Positions 15,351-22,427 of a stretch of DNA of 46,419 bases are shown here, one piece after another. Position numbers and translations under genes: made by a program. The notes below the pieces were generated by a model. It worked only from the letters and a program-made list of their open reading frames with translations. It ran no database searches and was not told the origin of the DNA. Numbering within the stretch: position 1 is the stretch's first letter; each line of letters begins with the position of its first letter. Origin of the DNA: Desulfuromonas sp. (GTDB lineage: Bacteria; Desulfobacterota; Desulfuromonadia; Desulfuromonadales; Geothermobacteraceae). Location of the stretch: assembly GCA_002868905.1 (NCBI GenBank), contig PKUA01000039.1:570-46988 (forward strand), read 5' to 3'.

Positions 15351-15467
15351 TTAAAATCGGAGCCAGAGCATAAAACTGAAGCTCATGGTTGCCAGGACAC
15401 CGCCTGCAAGTCCATAGAGAACGTAGTCGATTACCTTGCTCATTTCGGTTTTGTTCTCAGGTCTCAT
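15351..15467 (-). CDS. Small single-span membrane protein (38 aa)
   Basis: A short frame with GAGAGG about nine bases before the ATG. The product begins MRPENKTEMSKVIDYVLYG, then one hydrophobic segment (about residues 15-36, LAGGVLATMSFSFMLW) and ends LRF. The minus-strand terminator at 15297 lies right behind the stop codon, so promoter-to-terminator logic supports a real gene. Its topology would be N-terminus in the cytoplasm. No family recognised; small hydrophobic partners of respiratory or transport complexes look like this. Confidence 0.55.
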   Translation of the reverse strand: MRPENKTEMSKVIDYVLYGLAGGVLATMSFSFMLWLRF

Positions 15468-15689
15468 CAATTCACACCTCTCATTCAATCTTTTCAGTCT
15501 GCCTGGTTTTCCTGTTCAAGTCGAAAACCTCCGTGCCGAATCAGTACCATGTAATTAGCAACAAGGATGCCATTTGTGTGATTCTCTCACGAACGGCTTA
15601 ACTTGTCGAAAATACATAGTTTTCACAGGCGAATTGTTGCGTTTCACGAAAGGCCTCGTGAATCAAAGTATGTGTTTTCGCGAAATGGC

Positions 15690-15959
15690 TTATTTTCCTT
15701 CTTCCAGTTTGTGACAGAACAGGCAACGGAATTTGGGTGGGTGATCGGCAGCAAAGGGGACGCCGTCAGGGTTGTGGCACTCGCCGCAGAATTTCTCACC
15801 AGCCTTCTTCCCGTCTTCTTTGATGATCGGATAGAATTTCTTATGCAGGTCGTCATAGGGGACCCGGGTTGTTTTTTCCTCCCCGGAGATGGCAATGAAT
15901 ATGCCGAGGACAACGACGATTAAGCTGACAAATAAGAGATCACGCTTCTGAAAGGCCAT
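15690..15959 (-). CDS. Small membrane-anchored diheme c-type cytochrome
   Basis: 89 residues with AAGGA before the ATG. An N-terminal uncleaved-looking anchor (DLLFVSLIVVVLGIFIAI) is followed by a soluble part with two heme c sites, CGECH (near residue 58) and CLFCH (near 79). Nearby His residues (HKKFY, ADHPPK) are candidates for the distal ligands. Predicted to hold two hemes on the periplasmic face and pass electrons. The neighbour upstream on the same strand is a 105-residue membrane protein. Deltaproteobacteria with many cytochromes commonly carry such mini-cytochromes; electron partner unknown. Confidence 0.85.
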   Translation of the reverse strand: MAFQKRDLLFVSLIVVVLGIFIAISGEEKTTRVPYDDLHKKFYPIIKEDGKKAGEKFCGECHNPDGVPFAADHPPKFRCLFCHKLEEGK

Positions 15960-16122
15960 TTTTTTTCCTTGGTGGGAGTTTGGCTGCCGATGTGGCGCAG
16001 CTTTGCTCTGTCAGATTGTGAAGTAGATGCGAAATTAGTCCGGTCTTGGTTGAGACGGGTCGATAACTTCAAATGCTCAGGTTTCAAATGTGGTGACAAG
16101 AAGAGTCGTTTTTCCGGAAATG

Positions 16123-16440
16123 TTACTCTCCACGTATAAAAAAAATGTAAATCGCCAGTCCGACAATGACAGCGCCCCCTCCTACAAATACGAGTAAGGT
16201 TTCATTGCCTCCTGACCCGAGCGTTGTGTCCTGTCCCAGGGTGTAACTCAGTAGCCAGGCAAAACCGGTCACGACCACGATGACGCCGGCCGCCATCTGC
16301 CATTTCAAGAGTAGGGCGATAATGGCGAGGGCTACCATTCCCGCAATGAAATACGGGTCTTGGACCAATTCACCGATTTTCATATCGTTGATGAGTTTTA
16401 GAATACGTTGTGTTTCAAAATATTGAAGCCATTTTTCCAT
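16123..16440 (-). CDS. Small membrane protein of unknown function (105 aa)
   Basis: The chain starts with an amphipathic segment (MEKWLQYFETQRILKLINDM). Three hydrophobic helices follow (FIAGMVALAIIALLLKW, AAGVIVVVTGFAWLLSY and VGGGAVIVGLAIYIFFI) and it ends in RGE. The Shine-Dalgarno is weak (GCGGA, about 9-12 bases upstream). It precedes the diheme cytochrome in the same direction with 163 bp between, so joint transcription is possible but not shown. I recognise similar short proteins in desulfuromonads but no function. Confidence 0.65.
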   Translation of the reverse strand: MEKWLQYFETQRILKLINDMKIGELVQDPYFIAGMVALAIIALLLKWQMAAGVIVVVTGFAWLLSYTLGQDTTLGSGGNETLLVFVGGGAVIVGLAIYIFFIRGE

Positions 16441-16716
16441 GTCTGTTATCCGCTTCTGGCAGGTCGTTTGGTCTTAACCCGGCTATTATAGACTGTTGTT
16501 AAAGTCGATTTTAGGAAAAATCAGCATATCGCGATTATTTTAATGGATTCTTTTTCGAACGGCAAGAGATTCCCCCTCCGCGATCCAGAACGGTTTGTTG
16601 GCGGTAAGGGCAGTTTGTGCATTCTTTAATCAATCTCTGGATGAATAGTGAGCAGGAATGTTGCGCGATTCATGACTTTTCCCCTGGAGGGTTCGGCATT
16701 TCGCGGTTTTCTCACA

Positions 16717-16732
16717 TGGCACGACTTATGCC
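16717..16732 (+). promoter_or_regulatory. Sigma-54-type promoter of the histidine kinase gene
   Basis: TGGCACGACTTATGCC carries GG at 16718-16719 and GC at 16730-16731, exactly 12 bp apart as -24/-12 elements need. Only a few positions differ from YTGGCACGrNNNTTGCW. A start near 16743 would give a 20-25 base leader that includes AGGGGAGGA and the ATG at 16765. Confidence 0.65.
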
Positions 16733-16764
16733 TCTTAGTGTTCCAGGGGAGGACGGTTTGGGCG

Positions 16765-18390
16765 ATGACATCCAATGAGAATCAAAGAGAAAAGTTACTG
16801 CAGGCACTGCTTGATATCGATCGGGAGTTTGCTTCGACGATTGACCTGGAAGAGTTGCTGAACAGGATTCTTCAGGTTTCGCGCGAGGTCTTCGGATTTG
16901 ATAACGCCATTATTCGTCTCCTCGATCCTGACGCCAGTGTCCTGGTCACGGCAGCCAGCTACGGGTATGAAGAGGCGGCGGCCAACGTCAGGATTCCGCT
17001 TGGCGAAGGGGTGATGGGCGCGGTCGCTCAAACGGAAAAACCGCTTCTGGTCAATGACCTGACGGCTCAGAACTATTACATCCCGGGAATCAACGATGCT
17101 CGCTCCGAACTGGCGGTACCGCTGTTGGTCAATGAGACGTTGATCGGTGTTTATAACGTTGAAAGTACCAGGCCTCACGCATTTTCAACCGCAGATATCC
17201 CACCCTTAATGATCCTCGCCGGTCAGGCAGCGGTTGCCATTGAGAATGCCCGTCTTTACAGTGATCTGCGCCTCGTTTCTGACCGCAACCGATCCCTGCA
17301 TCAACTGAATCAGCGTATCGTCGAGTCCGCCGGTCTCGGTATCTACACGGTTGATACCGACCTTGTCATTACTTCCTGGAACAGTCAGATGGAGAAGTTT
17401 GCCGGATTGCCACGGGATGAGGTGATCGGGCAAAAGCTTTTCAAGCGATTTCCCACTCTGCGCGATGAAGGTTTTGAGGATGCCGTCCGGCAGGTGTTGC
17501 GTGACGGTTCTCCCGGCAAGCTTCGGTTGGCCCATCGGAATGTACTGGGGGAACTCCGTTTTCAAAAACGCCGGCTTGCACCGTTGCGGGATGGGGGTGA
17601 GCTGACCGGGGTCCTGATCATCGTGGAGGATATTACGGAGTTCCGACGATTGTTGGACCAGACCGTCCAGTCTGAAAAGCTGGTCGAGGTTGGTCGTCTC
17701 GCCTCAGGGATCGCTCACGAGATCAATAACCCGTTGGCGGTCATTGCCTACGCTGTTCAGTTGTTGCAGCGGGATAATTCCAGTCTCGATGAGAGGCAGG
17801 AGCTGTTGGACCGCATTGCCAGTGAAACGGAGCGGTTGAAAACCTTGACCGGAGGTTTGCTCTCCTTTTCACGTCGAGGGGAGACACGCCTCCGGTGTAT
17901 TGATCTGAACAATGTTATCAGGGAGGTTCTGCTGCTGATTCGTTACGAGTTGGACAAGCATGTTATACAAGTGCATGAAAATTATGCGCCGCTTCCTTTG
18001 GTTCAAGCCGATTCCAACAAGTTAAAGCAGGTTTTTATCAATCTCTTTCTTAATTCAGCCCATGCCTTGAAAGGGAAGGGGCGTATCGATATCGTGACCC
18101 GCCGGACGAAAGATGGTGGGGTTGAAGCGGTGATCAGCGATGACGGACCGGGGGTACCCGCCGACTTGCAGGAAAAGGTCTTCGAGCCGTTTTTCACCAC
18201 CAAGCGTGAAGGGGAGGGGACGGGGCTGGGGCTTTACCTCTGTCGGAACATTGTCAGCGAGTTTCAGGGGGAGCTGAATCTGCTTGATTCGGCAGCCGGT
18301 GCTGCTTTTTCCATCAGTTTCCCTTCCGAGGCCCTGCCCATGGCAGGTGAAGCTGTGGTCAATGCTGCTGCAAAAATGGGCAGCAAATAG
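16765..18390 (+). CDS. GAF-PAS sensor histidine kinase (NtrB-like type)
   Basis: ATG 16765 is chosen over a GTG at 16648 because a sigma-54-type promoter lies between them and AGGGGAGGA precedes 16765. The 541-residue protein has no membrane segment. A GAF domain (about residues 25-165, ending AAVAIENARLYSDL) comes first. A PAS domain follows (about 180-300, LGIYTVDTDLVITSWNSQME). The HisKA box is next (GIAHEINNP, phosphoacceptor His about 318). The HATPase (SDDGPGVP, GEGTGLGLYLC) is last. There is no receiver domain and no response regulator gene adjacent. Neighbouring glnB-amt and the shared promoter type suggest a role in nitrogen control, but the signal is unknown. Confidence 0.88.
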   Translation: MTSNENQREKLLQALLDIDREFASTIDLEELLNRILQVSREVFGFDNAIIRLLDPDASVLVTAASYGYEEAAANVRIPLGEGVMGAVAQTEKPLLVNDLTAQNYYIPGINDARSELAVPLLVNETLIGVYNVESTRPHAFSTADIPPLMILAGQAAVAIENARLYSDLRLVSDRNRSLHQLNQRIVESAGLGIYTVDTDLVITSWNSQMEKFAGLPRDEVIGQKLFKRFPTLRDEGFEDAVRQVLRDGSPGKLRLAHRNVLGELRFQKRRLAPLRDGGELTGVLIIVEDITEFRRLLDQTVQSEKLVEVGRLASGIAHEINNPLAVIAYAVQLLQRDNSSLDERQELLDRIASETERLKTLTGGLLSFSRRGETRLRCIDLNNVIREVLLLIRYELDKHVIQVHENYAPLPLVQADSNKLKQVFINLFLNSAHALKGKGRIDIVTRRTKDGGVEAVISDDGPGVPADLQEKVFEPFFTTKREGEGTGLGLYLCRNIVSEFQGELNLLDSAAGAAFSISFPSEALPMAGEAVVNAAAKMGSK

Positions 18391-18433
18391 TCATACGCTA
18401 GTGTAAGTGCCTGAAAATAAATAATAAAAAAAT

Positions 18434-18450
18434 TTGGCACAAGCTGTGCT
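18434..18450 (+). promoter_or_regulatory. Sigma-54-type promoter of glnB-amt
   Basis: TTGGCACAAGCTGTGCT matches YTGGCACGrNNNTTGCW at nearly all fixed positions, with GG at 18436-18437 and GC at 18448-18449. It predicts transcription from about 18461 and a leader of about 170 bases. Sigma-54 control of PII-ammonium transporter operons is well established in proteobacteria. Confidence 0.75.
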
Positions 18451-18466
18451 AATAGGTTAGGGAGCA

Positions 18467-18498
18467 AGCCAACAGAATCAACGATTGATCCGTTGGCT
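18467..18498 (+). other. First hairpin of the glnB leader RNA
   Basis: AGCCAAC pairs with GTTGGCT, then an internal loop, then ATCAA pairs with TTGAT around CGA. It starts only a few bases after the predicted transcription start and could protect the 5' end or be a binding site. Confidence 0.5.
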
Positions 18499-18553
18499 GA
18501 TAAAAGACCGACCCGCAGGAAACAACGGCGTTCTCCGGCGAGTTCATTTGGGC

Positions 18554-18606
18554 AACGGCGCCCCGCCATCTACTTCAATGTAGATGGCCGGGCGCCGTTT
18601 CATTTT
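18554..18606 (+). terminator. Terminator-like hairpin in the glnB leader
   Basis: AACGGCGCCC pairs with GGGCGCCGTT and CCATCTAC with GTAGATGG around TTCAAT, with one 2x2 mismatch; TTTCATTTTTAG follows. It lies downstream of the sigma-54-type promoter and 31 bases before the glnB ATG, so glnB messages must cross it. That position suggests conditional termination rather than the end of the kinase transcript. Confidence 0.7.
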
Positions 18607-18609
18607 TAG

Positions 18610-18969
<360 letters not shown>

Positions 18970-19009
18970 TCAGCCGTATCAATCGGACAAACATAGAGGA
19001 GATATCATC

Positions 19010-20389
19010 ATGAAAAAGCTCGCATTTTTTCTCTCGGCAGGTTTGCTGCTGATCCCTTCCCTGGCGCTGGCCGAAGATGCGCCTGTTTCGGAACTTTCGT
19101 ACGTATTGAATACCTTTTCCTTTCTGATCATGGGTATTCTGGTCATGTGGATGGCCGCTGGTTTCGGTATGCTCGAATCCGGCCTGGTCCGTTCCAAGAA
19201 CGTTGCCACCATCTGTTTGAAAAACATCTCGCTGTTCGGCATCGCCGGCATCCTTTTCTATCTGAGCGGTTACAACCTGATGTACGCCGGGGTTGATGGC
19301 GGCTATATCGGTTCTTTCGGCCTCTGGGCTGCCGATGACGCAGCCGCCCTGGCCGGAGACTACTCGGCCGGATACTCTGCTTCTTCCGACTGGTTCTTCC
19401 AGATGGTCTTCTGCGGCGCCGCCTGCTCGATCGTGTCCGGGTGCGTTGCCGAGCGGATCAAGCTCTGGTCCTTCCTGCTCTTCTGCGCCATCCTCTGCGG
19501 AATCATTTATCCGATCCAGGGTTCCTGGGGCTGGGGTGGCGGTTGGCTCTCCGAGATGGGCTTCTCCGATTACGCCGGTTCCACCATTGTTCACTCGGTC
19601 GGCGGCTGGGCTGCTCTGACCGGCGCCATCATCCTTGGTGCTCGTAAAGGCAAGTACGGCAAAGACGGTCGCGTTAACCCGCTGCCCGGCTCCAATATCC
19701 CCCTCGCCACCCTCGGTACCTTCATCCTCTGGATGGGTTGGTACGGATTCAACGGCGGTTCGGTCCTCGCCCTGGGCGATGCAGCTTCGGCCATCGAAAT
19801 GTCCAACGTCATGGCCAACACCAATATGGCGGCTTGCGGTGGCATGATCGCTGCGATGATCATGGTTCAGGTGCTTTACAAGAAGGTTGACGTCACCATG
19901 GGCCTCAACGGCGCCCTGGCCGGCCTGGTCTCCATCACCGCCGGTCCGGCGACACCCTCCCTCGGCGCTGCCACACTGATCGGTGCCGTCGGTGGCGTCC
20001 TGGTCGTTCTGGCTGTTCCGTTCTTCGACAAGCTGAAAATTGACGACGTGGTCGGTGCTCTCTCGGTCCACCTGGTTTGCGGGATCTGGGGCACCATGGC
20101 CGTACCGTTCACCGACGGTGAAGCCAGCTTCTGGGTTCAGTTCGTTGGCGTGGCCGCTACCGGTATCTTCGTAGTTATCGCCTCGGCCATCGTGTGGTTT
20201 GCCATCAAGGTCACCATCGGTATCCGCTGCAGCGAAGAGGACGAGTACCGCGGCCTCGACGTCTCTGAAATCGGCATGGAAGCCTATCCCGATTTCCAGA
20301 CCATCAGCATAGGCGGCGGTTCCGGCGTGCCGGGTGCGCAAAGCGTTAGTTCTGCGGCGGCTTCTACCAAGCCGGTCAGCCAGTCCTGA
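19010..20389 (+). CDS. amtB: Ammonium transporter AmtB
   Basis: AGAGGA nine bases before ATG 19010; the longer frame from 18914 overlaps glnB and would hide the signal peptide. The 459-residue protein begins with a cleavable signal (KKLAFFLSAGLLLIPSLALA) and then about 11 membrane helices. Amt marks seen: GFGMLESGLVRSKN, twin-His positions in STIVHSVGGWAALTGA and ALSVHLVCGIWG, and the phenylalanine-gate surroundings. Ammonium is taken up as trimers in the inner membrane and blocked by the PII protein under nitrogen excess. The C-terminal tail (GIRCSEEDEYRGLDVSEIG) is the known PII contact region, followed by a Ser/Ala-rich end. Confidence 0.95.
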   Translation: MKKLAFFLSAGLLLIPSLALAEDAPVSELSYVLNTFSFLIMGILVMWMAAGFGMLESGLVRSKNVATICLKNISLFGIAGILFYLSGYNLMYAGVDGGYIGSFGLWAADDAAALAGDYSAGYSASSDWFFQMVFCGAACSIVSGCVAERIKLWSFLLFCAILCGIIYPIQGSWGWGGGWLSEMGFSDYAGSTIVHSVGGWAALTGAIILGARKGKYGKDGRVNPLPGSNIPLATLGTFILWMGWYGFNGGSVLALGDAASAIEMSNVMANTNMAACGGMIAAMIMVQVLYKKVDVTMGLNGALAGLVSITAGPATPSLGAATLIGAVGGVLVVLAVPFFDKLKIDDVVGALSVHLVCGIWGTMAVPFTDGEASFWVQFVGVAATGIFVVIASAIVWFAIKVTIGIRCSEEDEYRGLDVSEIGMEAYPDFQTISIGGGSGVPGAQSVSSAAASTKPVSQS

Positions 20390-20414
20390 TCAACTATCAA
20401 TCCAATACCAATAC

Positions 20415-20439
20415 GGGCGGAGCTAGCGCGGCTCCGCCC
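20415..20439 (+). other. Intercistronic hairpin between amtB and the porin gene
   Basis: Perfect 9-base arms GGGCGGAGC and GCTCCGCCC with a seven-base loop and no U-run. It may stabilise the upstream message or set the ratio of the two proteins. Confidence 0.5.
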
Positions 20440-20474
20440 AATCCACCATCCATTTTTTAAGGAGACAAGAAACA

Positions 20475-21194
20475 ATGAAGAAGATCGTAATGTTGTGTGC
20501 TGTTGCCCTGCTCGCCCTGACCGCGGTCCTGCCGACTTCGGCTCTGGCCCTCGACGCTTCCGCCGACGCTTATGTCAGTGTTTACAGCAAGTACCTCTGG
20601 CGCGGTTTCGACCTGAGCCCTGACGACAGCTTCGTCGTGCAGCCGGGCGCCGATGTCAGCATGGGCGGTTTCACTGTCAGCTGGTGGGGTAACGTCAGCG
20701 AGAATGACGGAAACATGAATGAGGTCGATCTCGTGCTCGATTACTCCTTCGATATCGGTGAGATGGTTTCGATGAGCGTTGGTAACATCATGTATGATGT
20801 TGACGGCGTCAAGGACACTAACGAACTCTACGTCGGCGCTACCCTCAATACCATCCTCGAGCCGTCCCTGACCGTCTACTACGATTACGACGAGTTCAAG
20901 ACTCTCTACACCACCCTCGGCATCGGTCACGGTTATGATATTAACGACCAGGTCTCCATCGGGGTCGGCGTGACCGCCAGTTATCTGGTTGATGACGAGG
21001 ATGACGGCTTCGGTACCGATGACAGCTGGCTGCACAATCTCGAGATCAGCGCCGGCGTTGGCTACACTGTGACCGAGCAGGTCTCCCTGAGCCTCGACGC
21101 TCTCTATTCCCTGCCGTTGAGCGACGATGCCGAGGACAACACCGGTATTGATGACGAAGCGACTGTCGGCTTGACTGCGACCTTCGCTTTTTAA
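20475..21194 (+). CDS. Gcw_chp/TorF-family outer membrane protein
   Basis: AAGGAG lies ten bases before the ATG. The 239-residue protein has a signal peptide (VMLCAVALLALTAVLPTSA, cleaved near ALALD). A pattern of alternating hydrophobic strands with acidic loops follows, ending in an aromatic residue (TATFAF), as in outer-membrane beta barrels. The segment DAYVSVYSKYLWRGFDLS near the mature N-terminus is the hallmark of the Gcw_chp (TorF-like putative porin) family. These genes often sit behind amt genes, suggesting a nitrogen-controlled outer-membrane pore. Substrate not known. Confidence 0.85.
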   Translation: MKKIVMLCAVALLALTAVLPTSALALDASADAYVSVYSKYLWRGFDLSPDDSFVVQPGADVSMGGFTVSWWGNVSENDGNMNEVDLVLDYSFDIGEMVSMSVGNIMYDVDGVKDTNELYVGATLNTILEPSLTVYYDYDEFKTLYTTLGIGHGYDINDQVSIGVGVTASYLVDDEDDGFGTDDSWLHNLEISAGVGYTVTEQVSLSLDALYSLPLSDDAEDNTGIDDEATVGLTATFAF

Positions 21195-21247
21195 GAAATA
21201 AACGAATAAGTTCTTATGTCGATAGACTTTGCCTCCTGTCGACTCTT

Positions 21248-21280
21248 GCCGCCTTCTTAACGGAAGGCGGCTTTTTTTTC
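21248..21280 (+). terminator. Intrinsic terminator of the glnB-amtB-porin operon
   Basis: Nine-base arms GCCGCCTTC and GAAGGCGGC, loop TTAACG, followed by eight T residues. Confidence 0.88.
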
Positions 21281-21426
21281 TTCGTTGTTGTAGTATCGCT
21301 GTAATGTTTTCAGGGGATTAGCTTTTAAAAAAAGTATTGTGTAATCTTGGAAATTGTGTTACGAGTGAAAAAAATGTGAAACCTAGGTACAGTTTTATCG
21401 GCAAGCAGATTGATTGGCAGTCTCGG

Positions 21427-21452
21427 ATCGCACGCGCTTAATGCCGTGCGAT
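21427..21452 (+). promoter_or_regulatory. Hairpin in the cold-shock gene leader
   Basis: ATCGCACG pairs perfectly with CGTGCGAT, followed by TTTTGTTT, about 70 bases before the csp ATG. Cold-shock mRNAs commonly have long structured leaders that change shape with temperature; this is the likely counterpart, though a weak terminator is also possible. A second small stem TTCCCTTTTAGGGGAA lies near 21488. Confidence 0.45.
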
Positions 21453-21519
21453 TTTGTTTATGCGCGAAACAGCTGGACCTATGACAATTCCCTTTTAGGG
21501 GAATCAGGAGTCGAAGAAA

Positions 21520-21720
21520 ATGGCAGAAGGTACAGTTAAGTGGTTCAACGATGCAAAAGGGTTTGGTTTCATCGAGCAGGACAATGGTCCGGATGTCTTC
21601 GTGCATTTTTCGGCGATCAGTGGGAATGGTTTCAAGTCCCTGGCCGAAGGGGAGCGAGTTCAGTTTGAAGTGACCGACGGTCCGAAAGGTCCGCAGGCTT
21701 CCAACGTCGAAAAACTGTAA
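21520..21720 (+). CDS. Cold-shock domain protein
   Basis: AGGAG precedes the ATG. At 66 residues it is a single cold-shock domain: [18 protein letters not shown] contains RNP1 (KGFGFI) and DVFVHFSAI is RNP2; it ends VEKL. It binds single-stranded nucleic acid and acts as an RNA chaperone in the cytoplasm. Single gene, bounded by the porin terminator upstream and its own terminator downstream, with a structured leader. Whether it is induced by cold cannot be read from sequence. Confidence 0.95.
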   Translation: MAEGTVKWFNDAKGFGFIEQDNGPDVFVHFSAISGNGFKSLAEGERVQFEVTDGPKGPQASNVEKL

Positions 21721-21737
21721 GATCGCAACAGAGTCAC

Positions 21738-21775
21738 AAAAAAGGCCCCGGCGGTGATCCGTCGGGGCCTTTTTT
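21738..21775. terminator. Bidirectional intrinsic terminator after csp
   Basis: An A-run, GGCCCCG, an interior stem-loop, CGGGGCC and a T-run; it works on both strands, serving csp and the small frame on the minus strand. Confidence 0.85.
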
Positions 21776-21890
21776 ATGCCCGCAGGCTGGCGAGCCAGGC
21801 GATGAAAGGCCAACTCAACAGGATAATGGTGACAGTGACAAACAGGATCAGCGCGATTATCAGAAGCAGTTTTAGCAGTGGCATGGTCAT
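21774..21890 (-). CDS. Possible small hydrophobic protein (38 aa)
   Basis: The frame encodes MTMPLLKLLLIIALILF followed by VTVTIILLSWPFIAWLA and SLRA. Almost the whole chain is one long hydrophobic helix with a positive end, and its stop codon abuts the bidirectional csp terminator. Against it: no Shine-Dalgarno is visible and an in-frame TAG directly precedes the ATG, so no longer start exists. It could be a small membrane peptide downstream of no known gene. Confidence 0.35.
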   Translation of the reverse strand: MTMPLLKLLLIIALILFVTVTIILLSWPFIAWLASLRA

Positions 21891-21958
21891 CTATGAGGTA
21901 CAAGGTCGGTCTTGCCGCTGGAGTTTTCCCATCGTGTCCGTGTCATCAGGTAGCTCTC

Positions 21959-22363
21959 TTAACTTGTGTTTGATCGATCCTTGATAAACATCCCAAAGTC
22001 CATGTCCGAGTCCATGATGTGGTGTTGCATCCAGTGAATGACCAGCTTAGTAAGTTCCAAAGCCTGGCTTGTGCTCGGTTGGCCTAGGCCCAGGCGGAAA
22101 AGTTTTTGAGTCAGGTCGACGTGTTGCTGGCGGTGTTCATCCAGACCTGGATAGCCGCATTTCTCCATCGCTCTTTCTTCCGCATCGAAATGGAGCTGGA
22201 CATATTCAACCAGGCTTTCAATGACCTCGGTGAGTTCCCTGGTGTTTGCGCCTTTGTTGACAAGACGGACTATTTCATTCGCCAGTCCGAACATGTACTG
22301 GTGCTGGGAATCCAGATGGGTAATCCCCATTTCGTATTTTTCCGACCAGATGAACTTCTGCAT
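21959..22363 (-). CDS. Bacteriohemerythrin
   Basis: AAGGAA precedes ATG 22363, giving 134 residues (MQKFIWSEKYEMGITHLD). The diiron ligands of the family are all visible: His in THLDSQH, His/Glu in LHFDAEERAMEKCGYP, HRQQH, and HxxxD in HHIMDSDMDFG. Single-domain hemerythrins bind O2 (or NO) reversibly in the cytoplasm and may supply or scavenge oxygen. The longer frame through 22531 has no start signal. It lies downstream of the subtilisin gene on the same strand, 64 bp apart. Confidence 0.92.
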   Translation of the reverse strand: MQKFIWSEKYEMGITHLDSQHQYMFGLANEIVRLVNKGANTRELTEVIESLVEYVQLHFDAEERAMEKCGYPGLDEHRQQHVDLTQKLFRLGLGQPSTSQALELTKLVIHWMQHHIMDSDMDFGMFIKDRSNTS

Positions 22364-22427
22364 GATTTCCTTCTTAGCCAGGAAAAATTTGGTCGATCGA
22401 TTGAGCCACCAATAATCAAGTTTGAGC

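Noticed and set aside
16540-16630. 28-codon frame starting MDSFSNGKRFPL upstream of the kinase
   Set aside because: No Shine-Dalgarno, no terminator or conserved motif; likely chance.
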